64,000 nt of DNA from Herbiconiux solani NBRC 106740 (GCF_001571005.1 NZ_BCST01000002.1:488075-552074); one strand, 5' to 3'; positions 31,610 through 39,900 are shown, counted from the stretch's first letter. A program made the numbers and translations. Notes: a model not told the origin generated them from the letters alone.

Positions 31610-32832
31610 CGGATGCCCTCGAAAAGCGCCGACTCGGAGGCGAGAGCGGCCTTCGCCACCGAGAGGGCCGTGTGCCGCGCCCCGGTCGTGACATCGCGGT
31701 GGGCGCGGGCGAGTGGATGCGCGGGGTCGAGCGATGCCGTCCCGATGCTCTCCAGGAGCCCCGGCACGGCCGCCTCGGCCTCCGTCGCGGCGCTCACGGC
31801 GAGATCGGCCCGCCGGGCGCGCTCCCGGGCACCCGCGCGGTCGATCGAGTCGCGCGTGGTGAGCCCGGTCAGGGCGCCGGCGAGCAGGGCCTCGACGTGG
31901 TCGACCCGGCGCAGCGCGGCCGAGGTGGTGACGCGGACGTCGGGGCGAGCCCAACGGGACGCGGCGGCGGTCCCGGTCGTCGGGCCGGCCCCGGCCGCTG
32001 GGCCGGCCCCGGTCGCTGGGCCGGTCCCGGTCGTCGGGCCGAGCACCGCACTCCCGACGGCGCTGTCGACGGCCGCGCGCACCACGTCCGCCGCCCCGCG
32101 CGCCATGCCGACGACGGCGGCCGAGAAGAACAGGCTGGCGAAGAACGTCAGCGGCGCCTCGTCGCCCGGCGGAGGCAGCACCCGGGCGCGATGCTCCGGA
32201 ACGGCCAGCCGGCGGAGGACGGCGGTGTCCCCGCCGGCCCCCCGGAGTCCCGTGGCACTCCAGGTCAGCTCGACCTCCACCTGGTCGCGGGGCACGAGCA
32301 CGCGCACCAGGCGCGTGGAGCTCGCGCCGGGCGACCCGGCGGCCGGGAGCACGGTCTCCGACACCGTGGCCATCACCCAGCGCGCGAAGGGGAGGCCGCT
32401 CGCCGGGGTCGACACCGCATCCACGACACCTCCGCCATCCACGACACCTCCACCACCCGCGACCCCTCCACCATCAACGACACGCTCGCCGCCGGTGCGC
32501 ACGAGGGTGCCCGCCGGAGCGAGGGTGCCCGCGATGAGCACATCGGGGTCGGTTCCCCAGATCTCGCCGAGCGCCGCGGGCGGGAACTCGGAGACCGCGA
32601 GGTTGGTGACGGCGGCGATCGCGGCCAGCCAGCCGGTGTCGGCGTCGCGGGCCGAGAGAGCGGAGATCCGCTCGGCCACCTCGGCGACGGTCTCGTCCCG
32701 GCCTCCGTAGGCCGGGGGCACGAACGCGCGCAGAGCACCGCTCCGGCGGAGCCCGCCGATGAGGGATGACTCACCGTCCACGCGCGGGTCGTCGAGGACG
32801 GGGGCCGACGACTCGGCAGGTGTCGCCGTCAC
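31606..32832 (-). CDS. Acyl-CoA dehydrogenase-fold flavoprotein, HsaA/group D monooxygenase-like
   Basis: A 408-residue protein with acyl-CoA dehydrogenase architecture: an N-terminal helical domain (GLRRSGALRAFVPPAYGGRDETVAEVAERI ... RDADTGWLAAIAAV), a middle beta domain (RLVRVLVPRDQVEVELTWSATGLRGAGGDTAVL) and a C-terminal helical domain with VDHVEALLAGALTG. GLRGAGGDTAVL matches the GLRGTGS-type motif of HsaA/HpaB-like flavin-dependent monooxygenases, so oxygenation rather than acyl-CoA oxidation is likely. Two low-complexity insertions stand out: a Gly/Val/Asp tract (about residues 116-137) and a Gly/Thr/Ala tract (about 264-288), both coded by imperfect DNA repeats. It overlaps both neighbours by 4 bp in the operon. 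Confidence 0.78.
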   Translation of the reverse strand: MTATPAESSAPVLDDPRVDGESSLIGGLRRSGALRAFVPPAYGGRDETVAEVAERISALSARDADTGWLAAIAAVTNLAVSEFPPAALGEIWGTDPDVLIAGTLAPAGTLVRTGGERVVDGGGVAGGGGVVDGGGVVDAVSTPASGLPFARWVMATVSETVLPAAGSPGASSTRLVRVLVPRDQVEVELTWSATGLRGAGGDTAVLRRLAVPEHRARVLPPPGDEAPLTFFASLFFSAAVVGMARGAADVVRAAVDSAVGSAVLGPTTGTGPATGAGPAAGAGPTTGTAAASRWARPDVRVTTSAALRRVDHVEALLAGALTGLTTRDSIDRAGARERARRADLAVSAATEAEAAVPGLLESIGTASLDPAHPLARAHRDVTTGARHTALSVAKAALASESALFEGIR

Positions 32833-33416
32833 TCTCCGCTCACCGCCGCGAGCAGCACGAGGGGGTCGCCCTCGAACCAGATGCAGTCCATCTCGAACCG
32901 GACGACCCGCGGGCCCTCCTTCTCAGGCTGGACGAGGAAGGTCCAGCGGTTCCCCATCAGTGCGCGACGGGTGGCGCCCGGGAGCGGCCCCTCCCCGGGC
33001 AGGAAGTGCTGGGCCAGCGCGTAGGCCTCGACCCGACGGCCCTCGCCGTCCGGCAGCACGGCCACGTTGCCCACGAGGTGCATGGTGTCCAAGGGTCCGA
33101 CGGCGCCCATCATGGTCGGCAGCACGACGTCGCGTCCGGAGAGGACGGGGAACTCGAGGCCGATCTTCGAGGTCGCGGCGGTCATGTCGACCACGACGTC
33201 GTCCGAGAGCAGGTCGGACAGGATGCCGGGGTCGGCCGTGTCGAGCGCGCGGGCCCAGGCCAGCGGCACCTGCCGGGCGAAGTCGTCGAGGGCGGCCGAC
33301 TCGGTCGAGGAGTCGAGCGGAGCGGCGCCGGCCGCATCCACGGAGGAGGTGGCGTTCGCCGCATCCACGGCGGACGTGGCGGAGACGGCGGGCCAGGGGG
33401 TGGTGGTGTGATCCAT
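32829..33416 (-). CDS. SnoaL-like / NTF2-fold protein
   Basis: A 195-residue protein. After an Ala/Ser/Thr-rich N-terminus (about 40 residues), the rest has the NTF2-like cone fold: LDDFARQVPLAWARALDTADPGILSDLLSDDVVVDMT, a middle beta section (MMGAVGPLDTMHLVGNVAVL) and the last strands GNRWTFLVQ and VVRFEMDCIWFEGDP. It fits SnoaL_4-type domains, found in polyketide cyclases, hydratases and dehydratases as well as proteins without known activity. It lies between the FAD oxidase and the flavoprotein in one operon, consistent with acting on the same pathway intermediate. Confidence 0.78.
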   Translation of the reverse strand: MDHTTTPWPAVSATSAVDAANATSSVDAAGAAPLDSSTESAALDDFARQVPLAWARALDTADPGILSDLLSDDVVVDMTAATSKIGLEFPVLSGRDVVLPTMMGAVGPLDTMHLVGNVAVLPDGEGRRVEAYALAQHFLPGEGPLPGATRRALMGNRWTFLVQPEKEGPRVVRFEMDCIWFEGDPLVLLAAVSGE

Positions 33417-33434
33417 GATGATGGTCTTTCTGAG

Positions 33435-34829
33435 TCAGACGAGGGGCTGCTGGAGGCGGAAGAGGTTCTGCGGATCGACGCGCCCCTTGATCGCGCGGAG
33501 TCGGGCGAGGGCGTCGGCCGGGTACAGCGCCGTCGGCGAGGAGTCCTCGCCGTCGGGGGCGAAGTTGAGGTACTGCCGGCCGGTGCTCCAGCCGGAGACC
33601 GCCGCGATGAGCGCGTCGGCGTCGCGGATGCCGTCGGTGCGGACGGGCGGAGGCCCCACGACGACGGCCCAGAGCACGAAGGCGGCGTCCCGGTTGTCGA
33701 CCGGTCCCGGATTCTCAGGGATCCGGGCCAGTGCTCCGCCGAGCTGGCGGAGCTCGACGATCTCGACGCCCGGGTCGGCCTTCGGCCCGACCTCGGCGAG
33801 CAGGGCGTCGATGACCTCGGTGTCGAGGGTCTCGAGCATCGCCGTTCTCTCGGTGAACGGCGCCGGGTCGACCGGATCCGAGTGGATGCTCGCGAAGTCC
33901 GCGTACGGCATCTTCGCCACCGTGTCGAACAGCACCGGGGCGGCGGCCCGGATCGGCGCGAGCAGGGCGTCCGCCTCCGCGGCGGGTCCCTGGTACGCGA
34001 CACGGAGGTGGATGCGGAACTCCCCGGCCAGGATCTGGGGCACCCCCGGGAGCGGTGGCATCCGGAGCAGCGCGATCGACGTGGTCAGCGCATCCGGAGC
34101 ACCGTCGGTGAGCGCACGATAGGCCTCGAGCACCGCACGAGCGTGCTGGCCGTCGAAGAAGATGCCGCCGCCCACGAAGTCGGCGACGGGGAAGAGCTCG
34201 ACCTCGATCGCGGTGACGACGCCCACGTTGCTGCGGCCCCCGCGGATCGCCCAGAAGAGATCGGGATCGTCGGTCGCGGAGACCTCGCGCTCGGTGCCGT
34301 CGCCCACCACGACCCGGAGGGCGGTGACGTGGTCGGCGGCCCAGCCGTGCGCGCGCCCCATGGTGGGGCTGATCCCGCCCCCGAGGCTGAACCCGACCAC
34401 GCCCACGAGCGGCGATGAGCCGTGCAGCGGCGCGAGACCGAAGGGCAGCGACGCCTCGAGGACGTCGCCCCAGGCCACTCCCGCTCCGAGCTGGGCACGG
34501 CGGCCCACCGGGTCGATCACGATCTGGCGGAGCGCCTCGGTGACGATGAGCATCCCGCCGTGGATCGGCCGGGTCGCGTGGTGGCCGGTCGAGATCACCG
34601 CGACCGGCAGGTCCTCCCGGGCGGCGAAGGCGACGGCTGCGGCCACGTCGTCCGAGTCGGCGGCGCGCACCACGACGTCGGGGTCGCGGATGGCGGCGAG
34701 GTTGTAGCCGGTGCGGGCCTGGCCGTAACCGGCGTCACCCGGGCGGAGCACCGCACCTCCGATCGACGCGGCGAGTTCGCCGAACTGCCGATCCGTGAGC
34801 GCGGTCGTGGGGTCGTGCGTGATGGACAT
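33435..34829 (-). CDS. FAD-linked oxidase, berberine-bridge enzyme family
   Basis: A 464-residue oxidoreductase of the FAD_binding_4/BBE family. The PP-loop FAD domain shows DPDVVVRAADSDDVAAAVAF, then STGHHATRP in which His83 matches the site of 8-alpha-histidyl FAD linkage. LHGSSPLVGVVGFSLGGGIS occupies the place where bicovalent family members carry a Cys; here it is Ser, so at most one covalent bond is expected. The C-terminal BBE segment ends YPADALARLRAIKGRVDPQNLFRLQQPL. Such enzymes oxidise alcohols, amines or phenolics in natural-product pathways. There is no signal peptide. It is the first gene of the four-gene operon. Confidence 0.9.
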   Translation of the reverse strand: MSITHDPTTALTDRQFGELAASIGGAVLRPGDAGYGQARTGYNLAAIRDPDVVVRAADSDDVAAAVAFAAREDLPVAVISTGHHATRPIHGGMLIVTEALRQIVIDPVGRRAQLGAGVAWGDVLEASLPFGLAPLHGSSPLVGVVGFSLGGGISPTMGRAHGWAADHVTALRVVVGDGTEREVSATDDPDLFWAIRGGRSNVGVVTAIEVELFPVADFVGGGIFFDGQHARAVLEAYRALTDGAPDALTTSIALLRMPPLPGVPQILAGEFRIHLRVAYQGPAAEADALLAPIRAAAPVLFDTVAKMPYADFASIHSDPVDPAPFTERTAMLETLDTEVIDALLAEVGPKADPGVEIVELRQLGGALARIPENPGPVDNRDAAFVLWAVVVGPPPVRTDGIRDADALIAAVSGWSTGRQYLNFAPDGEDSSPTALYPADALARLRAIKGRVDPQNLFRLQQPLV

Positions 34830-34835
34830 CCTGAT

Positions 34836-34872
34836 CCTGTCTCGAGCCGTTCCCTCGATCGGAACGGACAGG
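34836..34872 (-). promoter_or_regulatory. Inverted repeat before the FAD oxidase operon
   Basis: CCGTTCC (34847-34853) pairs with GGAACGG (34861-34867), and outer CCTGT/ACAGG (34836-34840, 34868-34872) pair across a bulge. It fills the 87-bp gap between the SARP regulator stop and the FAD oxidase start, so it may be a terminator for the regulator, an operator for the operon, or both. Confidence 0.45.
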
Positions 34873-34916
34873 ACTCAGTTCAACGGAGCGCTGTGCATTC
34901 TCCGTCGATGATCCGT

Positions 34917-36818
34917 CTACGCGCGCACGAGGTGCATCGACGCCTGGCGGTGGAGGTACGCCCGCACGAGCCCGAGATGGGCGTAGCAACGGTCGCCGAG
35001 CGACAGCAGGAGGTTCGCGTCGACGAGCTCTTCGAGCAGGGCCGTGGCCGTTCGCTCATCCGTGCCCAGTGCGCACGCCGCCCACGCCGGATCGAATCGA
35101 TCTGGGGCCTCGAGGGCCAGCCGATGGCACGCGGCGAGCGCCGGACCACCGAGGAAGGACACCGCGCGAGCCAGCGGAGCGTCGACGATCGCGCAGTCCG
35201 CCTGCATCACCACGGGGCTCGCGAGATCCGCGAGCAGCTCCTGCTCGATCCGGGCGATCGACCAGTTCGGCCGGTCGTTCAGCCGCGCGGCGGCGACTTC
35301 GACGGCGAGCGGGATGTTCGAGCACTCCTCGGCCACGCGAGCGGATGTCTCGGGCTCGGCGCCGACCCGGCCCGCACCCGCCAGCTCGCCCATCAGCTCG
35401 ACGGACTCCGCGGTCGACAGCGGTCCGAGCCGCGTCCACGAGATCCAGGGGAGCCGGGGGATCCGCCGTTCGGAGGTGACGATGACCGCGGACTGCGGAC
35501 CGGAGGGCAGCAGCATCCGCAGGTCGTCGTTCGCTCTGACGTCGTCGAGCACCACGAGCATCCGTCGTTCTGCGGTGAGGGTGCGCCACACGCCCACCTG
35601 GAGGGCCGTGGTCTCGGGCAGCTGTGCCGCCGTGAACCCCAACGAGCCGAGTAGCTTCAGCACGACGGCCGACGCCGGCTGGTCGCCGACCCGCACCGAG
35701 ACCTGACCGTCGGGGAAGTGCGACCGGACCGCGTGCGAGACGCGGATCGCCAGCCGGGACTTGCCCATGCCGCCGAGACCTGCGATGCCGATGCTCCGGG
35801 GCGTGTCGGCGGTGAGCGCTTCGATCATCGCCTCGAGTTCGGTCGAGCGGCCGACGAAGGGGGCGGCGTCGCTGTAGAGCGCCGCCGGCGCCTGCACCAG
35901 GGACGCCAGGTCGGCTGGAGCGGGCGCGGCCGGTGCCACCGCGGGCACCGGACCTCGATCGCCGGGAGTCGGGAGCGCCGCGTGCGCCGCGGCGCCGGCC
36001 GGCGTGGGCTCGGCGCGGAGGATCCGCACGTGCAGGGACTGCAGGGCCGGACTCGGGTCGATGCCGAGCTCGTCCCGGAGAGCCCGCCGCAGTCCCTCGT
36101 AGACGCCGAGGGCCTCGGACCGCTGATCCTTGAACCACAGGCCGGTCATGTACAGCTCGGCCAGCTTCTCCTGCGTCGGCTGCCGACGCCAGAGCTCGGC
36201 GACGTGGTTGAGGAGGTCGCCGGGTTCCCCCTCGGACAGCTCGAGTGGGAACAGAGCGATCAGGGCATCGACCCGCCGGCTCTCGAGCCAGTGCGCCTGG
36301 GCCGTGAACCAGTCGCCATCGAGCCCCTGCAGCGCGGCGCCCTTCCAGAGGGCGAGCGCCGCCCGCAGGCAGTCGCGGGCCGAGCGGGGATCGGTTCGCT
36401 CCAGCCGTTCGGCCTCCCGCAGCAGCCGGGTGAACCCGTCGGCGTCGAGCTCGTAGGACCCGCTCCTCACGCGGTACGACCCGGCGACGAACTCGATGAA
36501 CTCGCCGCTCGGGCACACCGTGGCGAGCGCGCGCCGGAGCCGGTAGACGTAGGTGCGGAGGATGCCGCGCGCACTGCGCGGCGCCTCCTCGCCCCAGACC
36601 CGCGCGACGACCTCGTCGACCGCCACGGGCAGGCCGTCGGCCAGGAGGAGCACCGCGAGCACGGCGCGTTGCTGGGGGGATCCGAGGTCGATCTCCTGCC
36701 CTCGCGCGACGGCACGAACCGGGCCGAGCACCTCGAACGAGATGACTCCGTGTGATTCTTCGTCCGATTCAGCGATCGGCCCGGGGACGATGGTGGTCAT
36801 TCGCGTCGATTCGTTCAT
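34917..36818 (-). CDS. AfsR/SARP-family regulator (Trans_reg_C, BTAD, NB-ARC)
   Basis: A 633-residue regulator. Residues about 26-118 form the OmpR-type winged helix (FEVLGPVRAVARGQEIDLGS ... TYVYRLRRAL). Residues about 125-270 are the bacterial transcriptional activator domain (LREAERLERTDPRSARDCLR ... YEGLRRALRDELGIDPSP). A Pro/Ala linker leads to an NB-ARC ATPase with Walker A GLGGMGKS (347-354) and Walker B LVVLDDV (421-427). There are no C-terminal TPR repeats, so it is the mid-size AfsR-like type. Members activate antibiotic and other specialised-metabolite clusters by binding direct repeats of 11-bp period. The neighbouring oxidases, prenyltransferase and glycosyltransferases are the likely regulon. 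Confidence 0.93.
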   Translation of the reverse strand: MNESTRMTTIVPGPIAESDEESHGVISFEVLGPVRAVARGQEIDLGSPQQRAVLAVLLLADGLPVAVDEVVARVWGEEAPRSARGILRTYVYRLRRALATVCPSGEFIEFVAGSYRVRSGSYELDADGFTRLLREAERLERTDPRSARDCLRAALALWKGAALQGLDGDWFTAQAHWLESRRVDALIALFPLELSEGEPGDLLNHVAELWRRQPTQEKLAELYMTGLWFKDQRSEALGVYEGLRRALRDELGIDPSPALQSLHVRILRAEPTPAGAAAHAALPTPGDRGPVPAVAPAAPAPADLASLVQAPAALYSDAAPFVGRSTELEAMIEALTADTPRSIGIAGLGGMGKSRLAIRVSHAVRSHFPDGQVSVRVGDQPASAVVLKLLGSLGFTAAQLPETTALQVGVWRTLTAERRMLVVLDDVRANDDLRMLLPSGPQSAVIVTSERRIPRLPWISWTRLGPLSTAESVELMGELAGAGRVGAEPETSARVAEECSNIPLAVEVAAARLNDRPNWSIARIEQELLADLASPVVMQADCAIVDAPLARAVSFLGGPALAACHRLALEAPDRFDPAWAACALGTDERTATALLEELVDANLLLSLGDRCYAHLGLVRAYLHRQASMHLVRA

Positions 36819-36944
36819 GTGTGTGAAGTTCTCAGTGTGAGACCCGAACCTGGAAGAAGCTGAGAGCAGCCCGGGAGGTCCGTGAGGAATTCGGATCCCG
36901 GATCCTCCCTTGACGCCGCACTTTCATTTTGGAAGCATGACGGC

Positions 36945-37349
36945 ATGAGCCTTTTCATCAGCTGCCCCGTCGCGAGCGTCGAACGCACGACGGCCTTCTA
37001 CACCGCCCTCGGCTGGACACTCAATGCCGAGATGTCCGATCACAACGTGTCATGCTTCGCGATCGCGCCCGACCAGTACCCGATGCTCAGCAGCCGGGAG
37101 ATGTACGCGAGCGTCGGCGGAACGGAAGAGCTGATCGGCGGGCCGGACACCCCCTCGAAGGTGACGGTCTCGTTCGACCTGCCGAGCCGCGAGGCCGTCG
37201 ACGAGCTCGTCGAGCGCGCCGGCGCCGCGGGCGGGAGGGTCGGCGACACCGACGACTACCCCTTCATGTACCAGCGCCAGTTCGACGACCCGGACGGCTA
37301 CCACTACTCACCGTTCTGGATGAAGCCGGACGCCGACCCGGTCGCGTGA
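36945..37349 (+). CDS. VOC-family protein
   Basis: A 134-residue protein of the glyoxalase/bleomycin-resistance superfamily: SLFISCPVASVERTTAFYTA at the start, SREAVDELVERAGAAGGRV in the second half and QFDDPDGYHYSPFWM at the end. The start at 36945 matches the conserved first strand. Its stop overlaps the HxlR-type regulator start (GTGA), so the two are co-translated. Substrate unknown. It is divergent from the SARP regulator. Confidence 0.85.
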   Translation: MSLFISCPVASVERTTAFYTALGWTLNAEMSDHNVSCFAIAPDQYPMLSSREMYASVGGTEELIGGPDTPSKVTVSFDLPSREAVDELVERAGAAGGRVGDTDDYPFMYQRQFDDPDGYHYSPFWMKPDADPVA

Positions 37350-37666
37350 GCGACGACACGAGCGCGGGCGCCGGGGCCGGGAGCAGCGACCTCGCCGCCG
37401 CCCTCGAGGTCGTCGGCCCCCGCTGGGCCCTCCTCGTCGTCGAGCGCCTCCTCGGCGGACCGCAGCGCTACGGCGACCTGCAGCGCGACCTCGGGATGGG
37501 CACGAACCAGCTCGCCACCCGCCTCCGCGAACTGGAGGCGGCGGGCGTCCTCCGCCGCCTACCGCTCCGGCACAACACCCGCGCCTACGCCCTGACCGAT
37601 CGCGGTCTCGCCCTGCGCGAGGCCATCGCCGCTCTCAGTCGCTGGGGAGCCGACGGGAGATCATGA
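37346..37666 (+). CDS. HxlR-family transcriptional regulator
   Basis: A 106-residue winged-helix protein of the HxlR (DUF24) family: LAAALEVVGPRWALLVVERL, QRYGDLQRDLGMGTNQLATR, LRELEAAGVLRRLPLRHNTR and AYALTDRGLALREAI. It has no Cys at all, so it lacks the thiol switch used by redox-sensing family members such as the quinone-oxidoreductase regulator QorR. The start is the GTG at 37346, overlapping the VOC stop. Two matching palindromes in the next promoter are its probable operators, placing the downstream quinone oxidoreductase under its control (inference). Confidence 0.85.
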   Translation: MSDDTSAGAGAGSSDLAAALEVVGPRWALLVVERLLGGPQRYGDLQRDLGMGTNQLATRLRELEAAGVLRRLPLRHNTRAYALTDRGLALREAIAALSRWGADGRS

Positions 37667-37693
37667 CACCTCGATGATTCGATGTCGAAACAC

Positions 37694-37722
37694 TTGCTTC
37701 CACATCGAAGCAGTGTTAGCTT
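37694..37722 (+). promoter_or_regulatory. Promoter of the quinone oxidoreductase gene
   Basis: TTGCTT (37694-37699) and TAGCTT (37717-37722) are 17 bp apart. Operator O1 overlaps the -35 and spacer, and O2 lies just past the expected transcription start. Confidence 0.6.
37695..37712. promoter_or_regulatory. Operator O1, TGCTTC-N6-GAAGCA
   Basis: A perfect 6-bp inverted repeat with a 6-bp spacer, overlapping the -35 element. A protein bound here would block RNA polymerase. Confidence 0.65.
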
Positions 37723-37731
37723 CTCCGTAGA

Positions 37732-37749
37732 TGCTTCAACCTCGAAGCA
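37732..37749. promoter_or_regulatory. Operator O2, TGCTTC-N6-GAAGCA
   Basis: A second perfect copy of the same inverted repeat 37 bp downstream of O1, within the predicted 5' leader. Two identical sites around one promoter argue strongly for specific regulation. Confidence 0.65.
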
Positions 37750-37783
37750 CTACGCGAAAAGCAGACAGAGAAAGAAGACGATC

Positions 37784-38722
37784 ATGAAGGCAGTGCGTTT
37801 CCACGAGTTCGGCGGCCCCGAGGTTCTTCGCTACGAAGACGCCGAGCAGCCCGTCGCCGGGGCCGGCGAGGTGCTGATCCGTGTCGCCGGATCGGCGTTC
37901 AACCCGGCCGACGCCGGCATCCGTGGCGGGACCCTCCCGTTCCCGGTCACCCTCCCCCACGTCCCCGGTTATGACGTGTCCGGCACGGTCGAGTCGCTCG
38001 GCGAGGGCGTGACCGCGTTCGTGGTGGGAGACGCCGTCGTCGGCTTCCTCCCGATGGTGGCCGACGGCTCGGCCGCCGAGTTCGTCGTCGCCCCGGCGGA
38101 GGTGCTCGTGAAGGCCCCGACGAGCATCGACCTCGCCGATGCCGCCGCGCTGCCGTCGGTGGCGCTGACCGCCTGGCAGGCGCTCTTCGACCTCGGCAGC
38201 CTCGAGTCCGGCCAGCGCGTGCTGATCACCGGCGCCGGCGGAGCGGTCGGGGGGTACGCCGTGCAGCTCGCCAAGGGGGCCGGCGCGTACGTCATCGCCA
38301 CCGCGAGCCCGCGGAGCCGCGAGGGCGTCAGCGCCGCCGGTGCCGACGAGGTCATCGACCACACCAGCACCGCCGTGCTCGACGCCGTCACCGAACCCGT
38401 CGACGTGCTGCTCAACCTCGCGCCGATCAGCCCCGAGGAGTTCGCCGCCCTGGTTCCGCTGGTGGGCGACGGCGGCATCGTCGTGGCCACGACGGCGTGG
38501 ATGACCACCCCCGGCGATGAGGAGCGGGGCGTCCGCACCGCGGGCGTCTTCGTCGAGGCGAAGGCCGACGAGCTGAGCGAGCTGGTCGCCCGGGTCGACC
38601 GCGGCGAGCTCACCGTCGACGTGGCGCAGCGGGTGTCGCTGAGCGAGCTCCCGGCCATCCACTCCCGGGCTGCCGCGGGCGAGGTGCACGGCAAGGTCGT
38701 CGCCACCCCCGACGCGCGCTGA
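37784..38722 (+). CDS. NADP-dependent quinone oxidoreductase (MDR superfamily)
   Basis: A 312-residue zinc-independent medium-chain reductase. MKAVRFHEFGGPEVLRYEDA is the typical start, VAGSAFNPADAGIRGG and HVPGYDVSGTVESLG form the catalytic domain, and RVLITGAGGAVGGYAVQLAK is the dinucleotide-binding Rossmann motif. It should reduce quinones or enones with NAD(P)H. The frame is open 34 codons upstream, but that stretch contains the promoter and operators, so the ATG at 37784 is the start. It is probably controlled by the HxlR-type repressor encoded upstream. Confidence 0.9.
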   Translation: MKAVRFHEFGGPEVLRYEDAEQPVAGAGEVLIRVAGSAFNPADAGIRGGTLPFPVTLPHVPGYDVSGTVESLGEGVTAFVVGDAVVGFLPMVADGSAAEFVVAPAEVLVKAPTSIDLADAAALPSVALTAWQALFDLGSLESGQRVLITGAGGAVGGYAVQLAKGAGAYVIATASPRSREGVSAAGADEVIDHTSTAVLDAVTEPVDVLLNLAPISPEEFAALVPLVGDGGIVVATTAWMTTPGDEERGVRTAGVFVEAKADELSELVARVDRGELTVDVAQRVSLSELPAIHSRAAAGEVHGKVVATPDAR

Positions 38723-38835
38723 GCGCGGCCGCGAGCCGGCCCCGGCCTCCGGCCCGGGTCACGGTCACGGGATGCGGCGCCCGCCGAGCGCACCGGCCGG
38801 CCCTGCATCCCGCCCCGGGTCAATACCGCCCGGGG

Positions 38836-39285
38836 TCAGGGGGTGCGGTAGCTCACCGTCCCGTGCGAGAAGAACGGCACCTGGATGGTCTCGCCCGGCC
38901 GCCAGCCGGACACGTCGACGAAGAACCAGCCCGCGTGCTGCACGAGCACCAGTACGATCGGCACCGCCACCAGCACGATCACGGCGCGCGTCGTCAGCCG
39001 GCGCGCCGCACCCCGGTCGGCCGACCCCGCCGTCTCGGGTTCGCCGGCATCCGCTCGGTCACCGACGACGCGTCTCACGAGCAGCACGAAGACGACGCCG
39101 ACGAGGATGATGAGTCCCTGCGCGACCGGCGACGGGGTGAAGACGACCGAGACGCAGCCGCCGGCACCACTGCCGGAGCCGGGGCAGAGGCCCGACGACG
39201 CCGTCGACAGGGCCGTGTAGAGCGCAAGGCCGAGGACGGTGGCGATCACGATCGCCGCGATCGGGGACCGCGCGGCGGGGCTCAC
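38836..39285 (-). CDS. Three-TM membrane protein, unknown function
   Basis: A 149-residue protein with three hydrophobic segments (about residues 7-26, 53-73 and 101-123). A short Gly/Ser/Cys loop (GLCPGSGSGAGGC) lies between the first two, where two Cys could form a disulfide outside the cell. The GTG start overlaps the DinB gene stop (GTGA), so the pair is translationally coupled. No known family is recognised. The tail HAGWFFVDVSGWRPGETIQVPFF is probably extracytoplasmic. Confidence 0.72.
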   Translation of the reverse strand: MSPAARSPIAAIVIATVLGLALYTALSTASSGLCPGSGSGAGGCVSVVFTPSPVAQGLIILVGVVFVLLVRRVVGDRADAGEPETAGSADRGAARRLTTRAVIVLVAVPIVLVLVQHAGWFFVDVSGWRPGETIQVPFFSHGTVSYRTP

Positions 39286-39803
39286 GACCCTGCGGTCACG
39301 ATGCCGCGCACGAAGCCGGCCTGGCCGGCGTGCTGCAGGTCGTCCGAGATGACGCTGACCAGCCGCACCGCGAGGGTGACGGGCGGATCCCAGTTCTCGT
39401 CGACCACCCGGTCGAGATCGGCGTCGGTGAGCGTCGCGAGGTAGGCCGAGGTGGCCTCGGTCACGGCGTCGAGGTAGCCGGCGAGCGACTCGGCGGTGAC
39501 GCCGGGGCCGGCCACCTGCCCGACCTCGGCCGACGTCTGGCCGTAGCCCGTCGCATCCGGAGCGAACGACAGCCCGAACCGGGCCTCCCACCCGGCCTCG
39601 TGCCAGACCTGCGCGGTGCCGGCGGCATCCGCCACGTGGTCGTCCTGCACCCGGGCGAGGTGCCAGACCAGCCAGGCGATGGTGTTCGCCTGCGGCGCCA
39701 CCCTGGCCGTCAGCTGCTCGGGCGTCAGCCCCTTCAGGGTGCTCTGGACGGTGGACCGGATGCGCCCGAAGGCGTCGTCGAGAACCTCGATGCTCGTCGT
39801 CAT
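39282..39803 (-). CDS. DinB-family protein
   Basis: A 173-residue four-helix protein of the DinB/DUF664 superfamily. The metal-binding His of this fold appear in IAWLVWHLARVQDDHVAD and in LVSVISDDLQHAGQAGFVRG. In actinobacteria many such proteins are mycothiol- or bacillithiol-dependent S-transferases; that activity is only a family-level possibility here. The ATG at 39803 follows TAGTCT by 6 nt. The sequence GGAGGT directly abuts the ATG, too close to act as a ribosome binding site, so initiation is probably leaderless. Confidence 0.87.
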   Translation of the reverse strand: MTTSIEVLDDAFGRIRSTVQSTLKGLTPEQLTARVAPQANTIAWLVWHLARVQDDHVADAAGTAQVWHEAGWEARFGLSFAPDATGYGQTSAEVGQVAGPGVTAESLAGYLDAVTEATSAYLATLTDADLDRVVDENWDPPVTLAVRLVSVISDDLQHAGQAGFVRGIVTAGS

Positions 39804-39809
39804 ACCTCC

Positions 39810-39815
39810 AGACTA
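39810..39815 (-). promoter_or_regulatory. Leaderless -10 box of the DinB gene
   Basis: TAGTCT on the minus strand, 6 nt, ATG at 39803. Confidence 0.5.
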
Positions 39816-39894
39816 GGCACGGCCCCCGGCTGGAGCACAGCTGTCGACCGGCGAAATCCCGACCATCTATCAGCGTCTTCCCGAATCTTGCCCC

Positions 39895-39900
39895 TACCCT
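39895..39900 (+). promoter_or_regulatory. Leaderless -10 box of the PBP gene
   Basis: TACCCT, 7 nt, ATG at 39908. No clear -35 or ribosome binding site. Confidence 0.45.
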
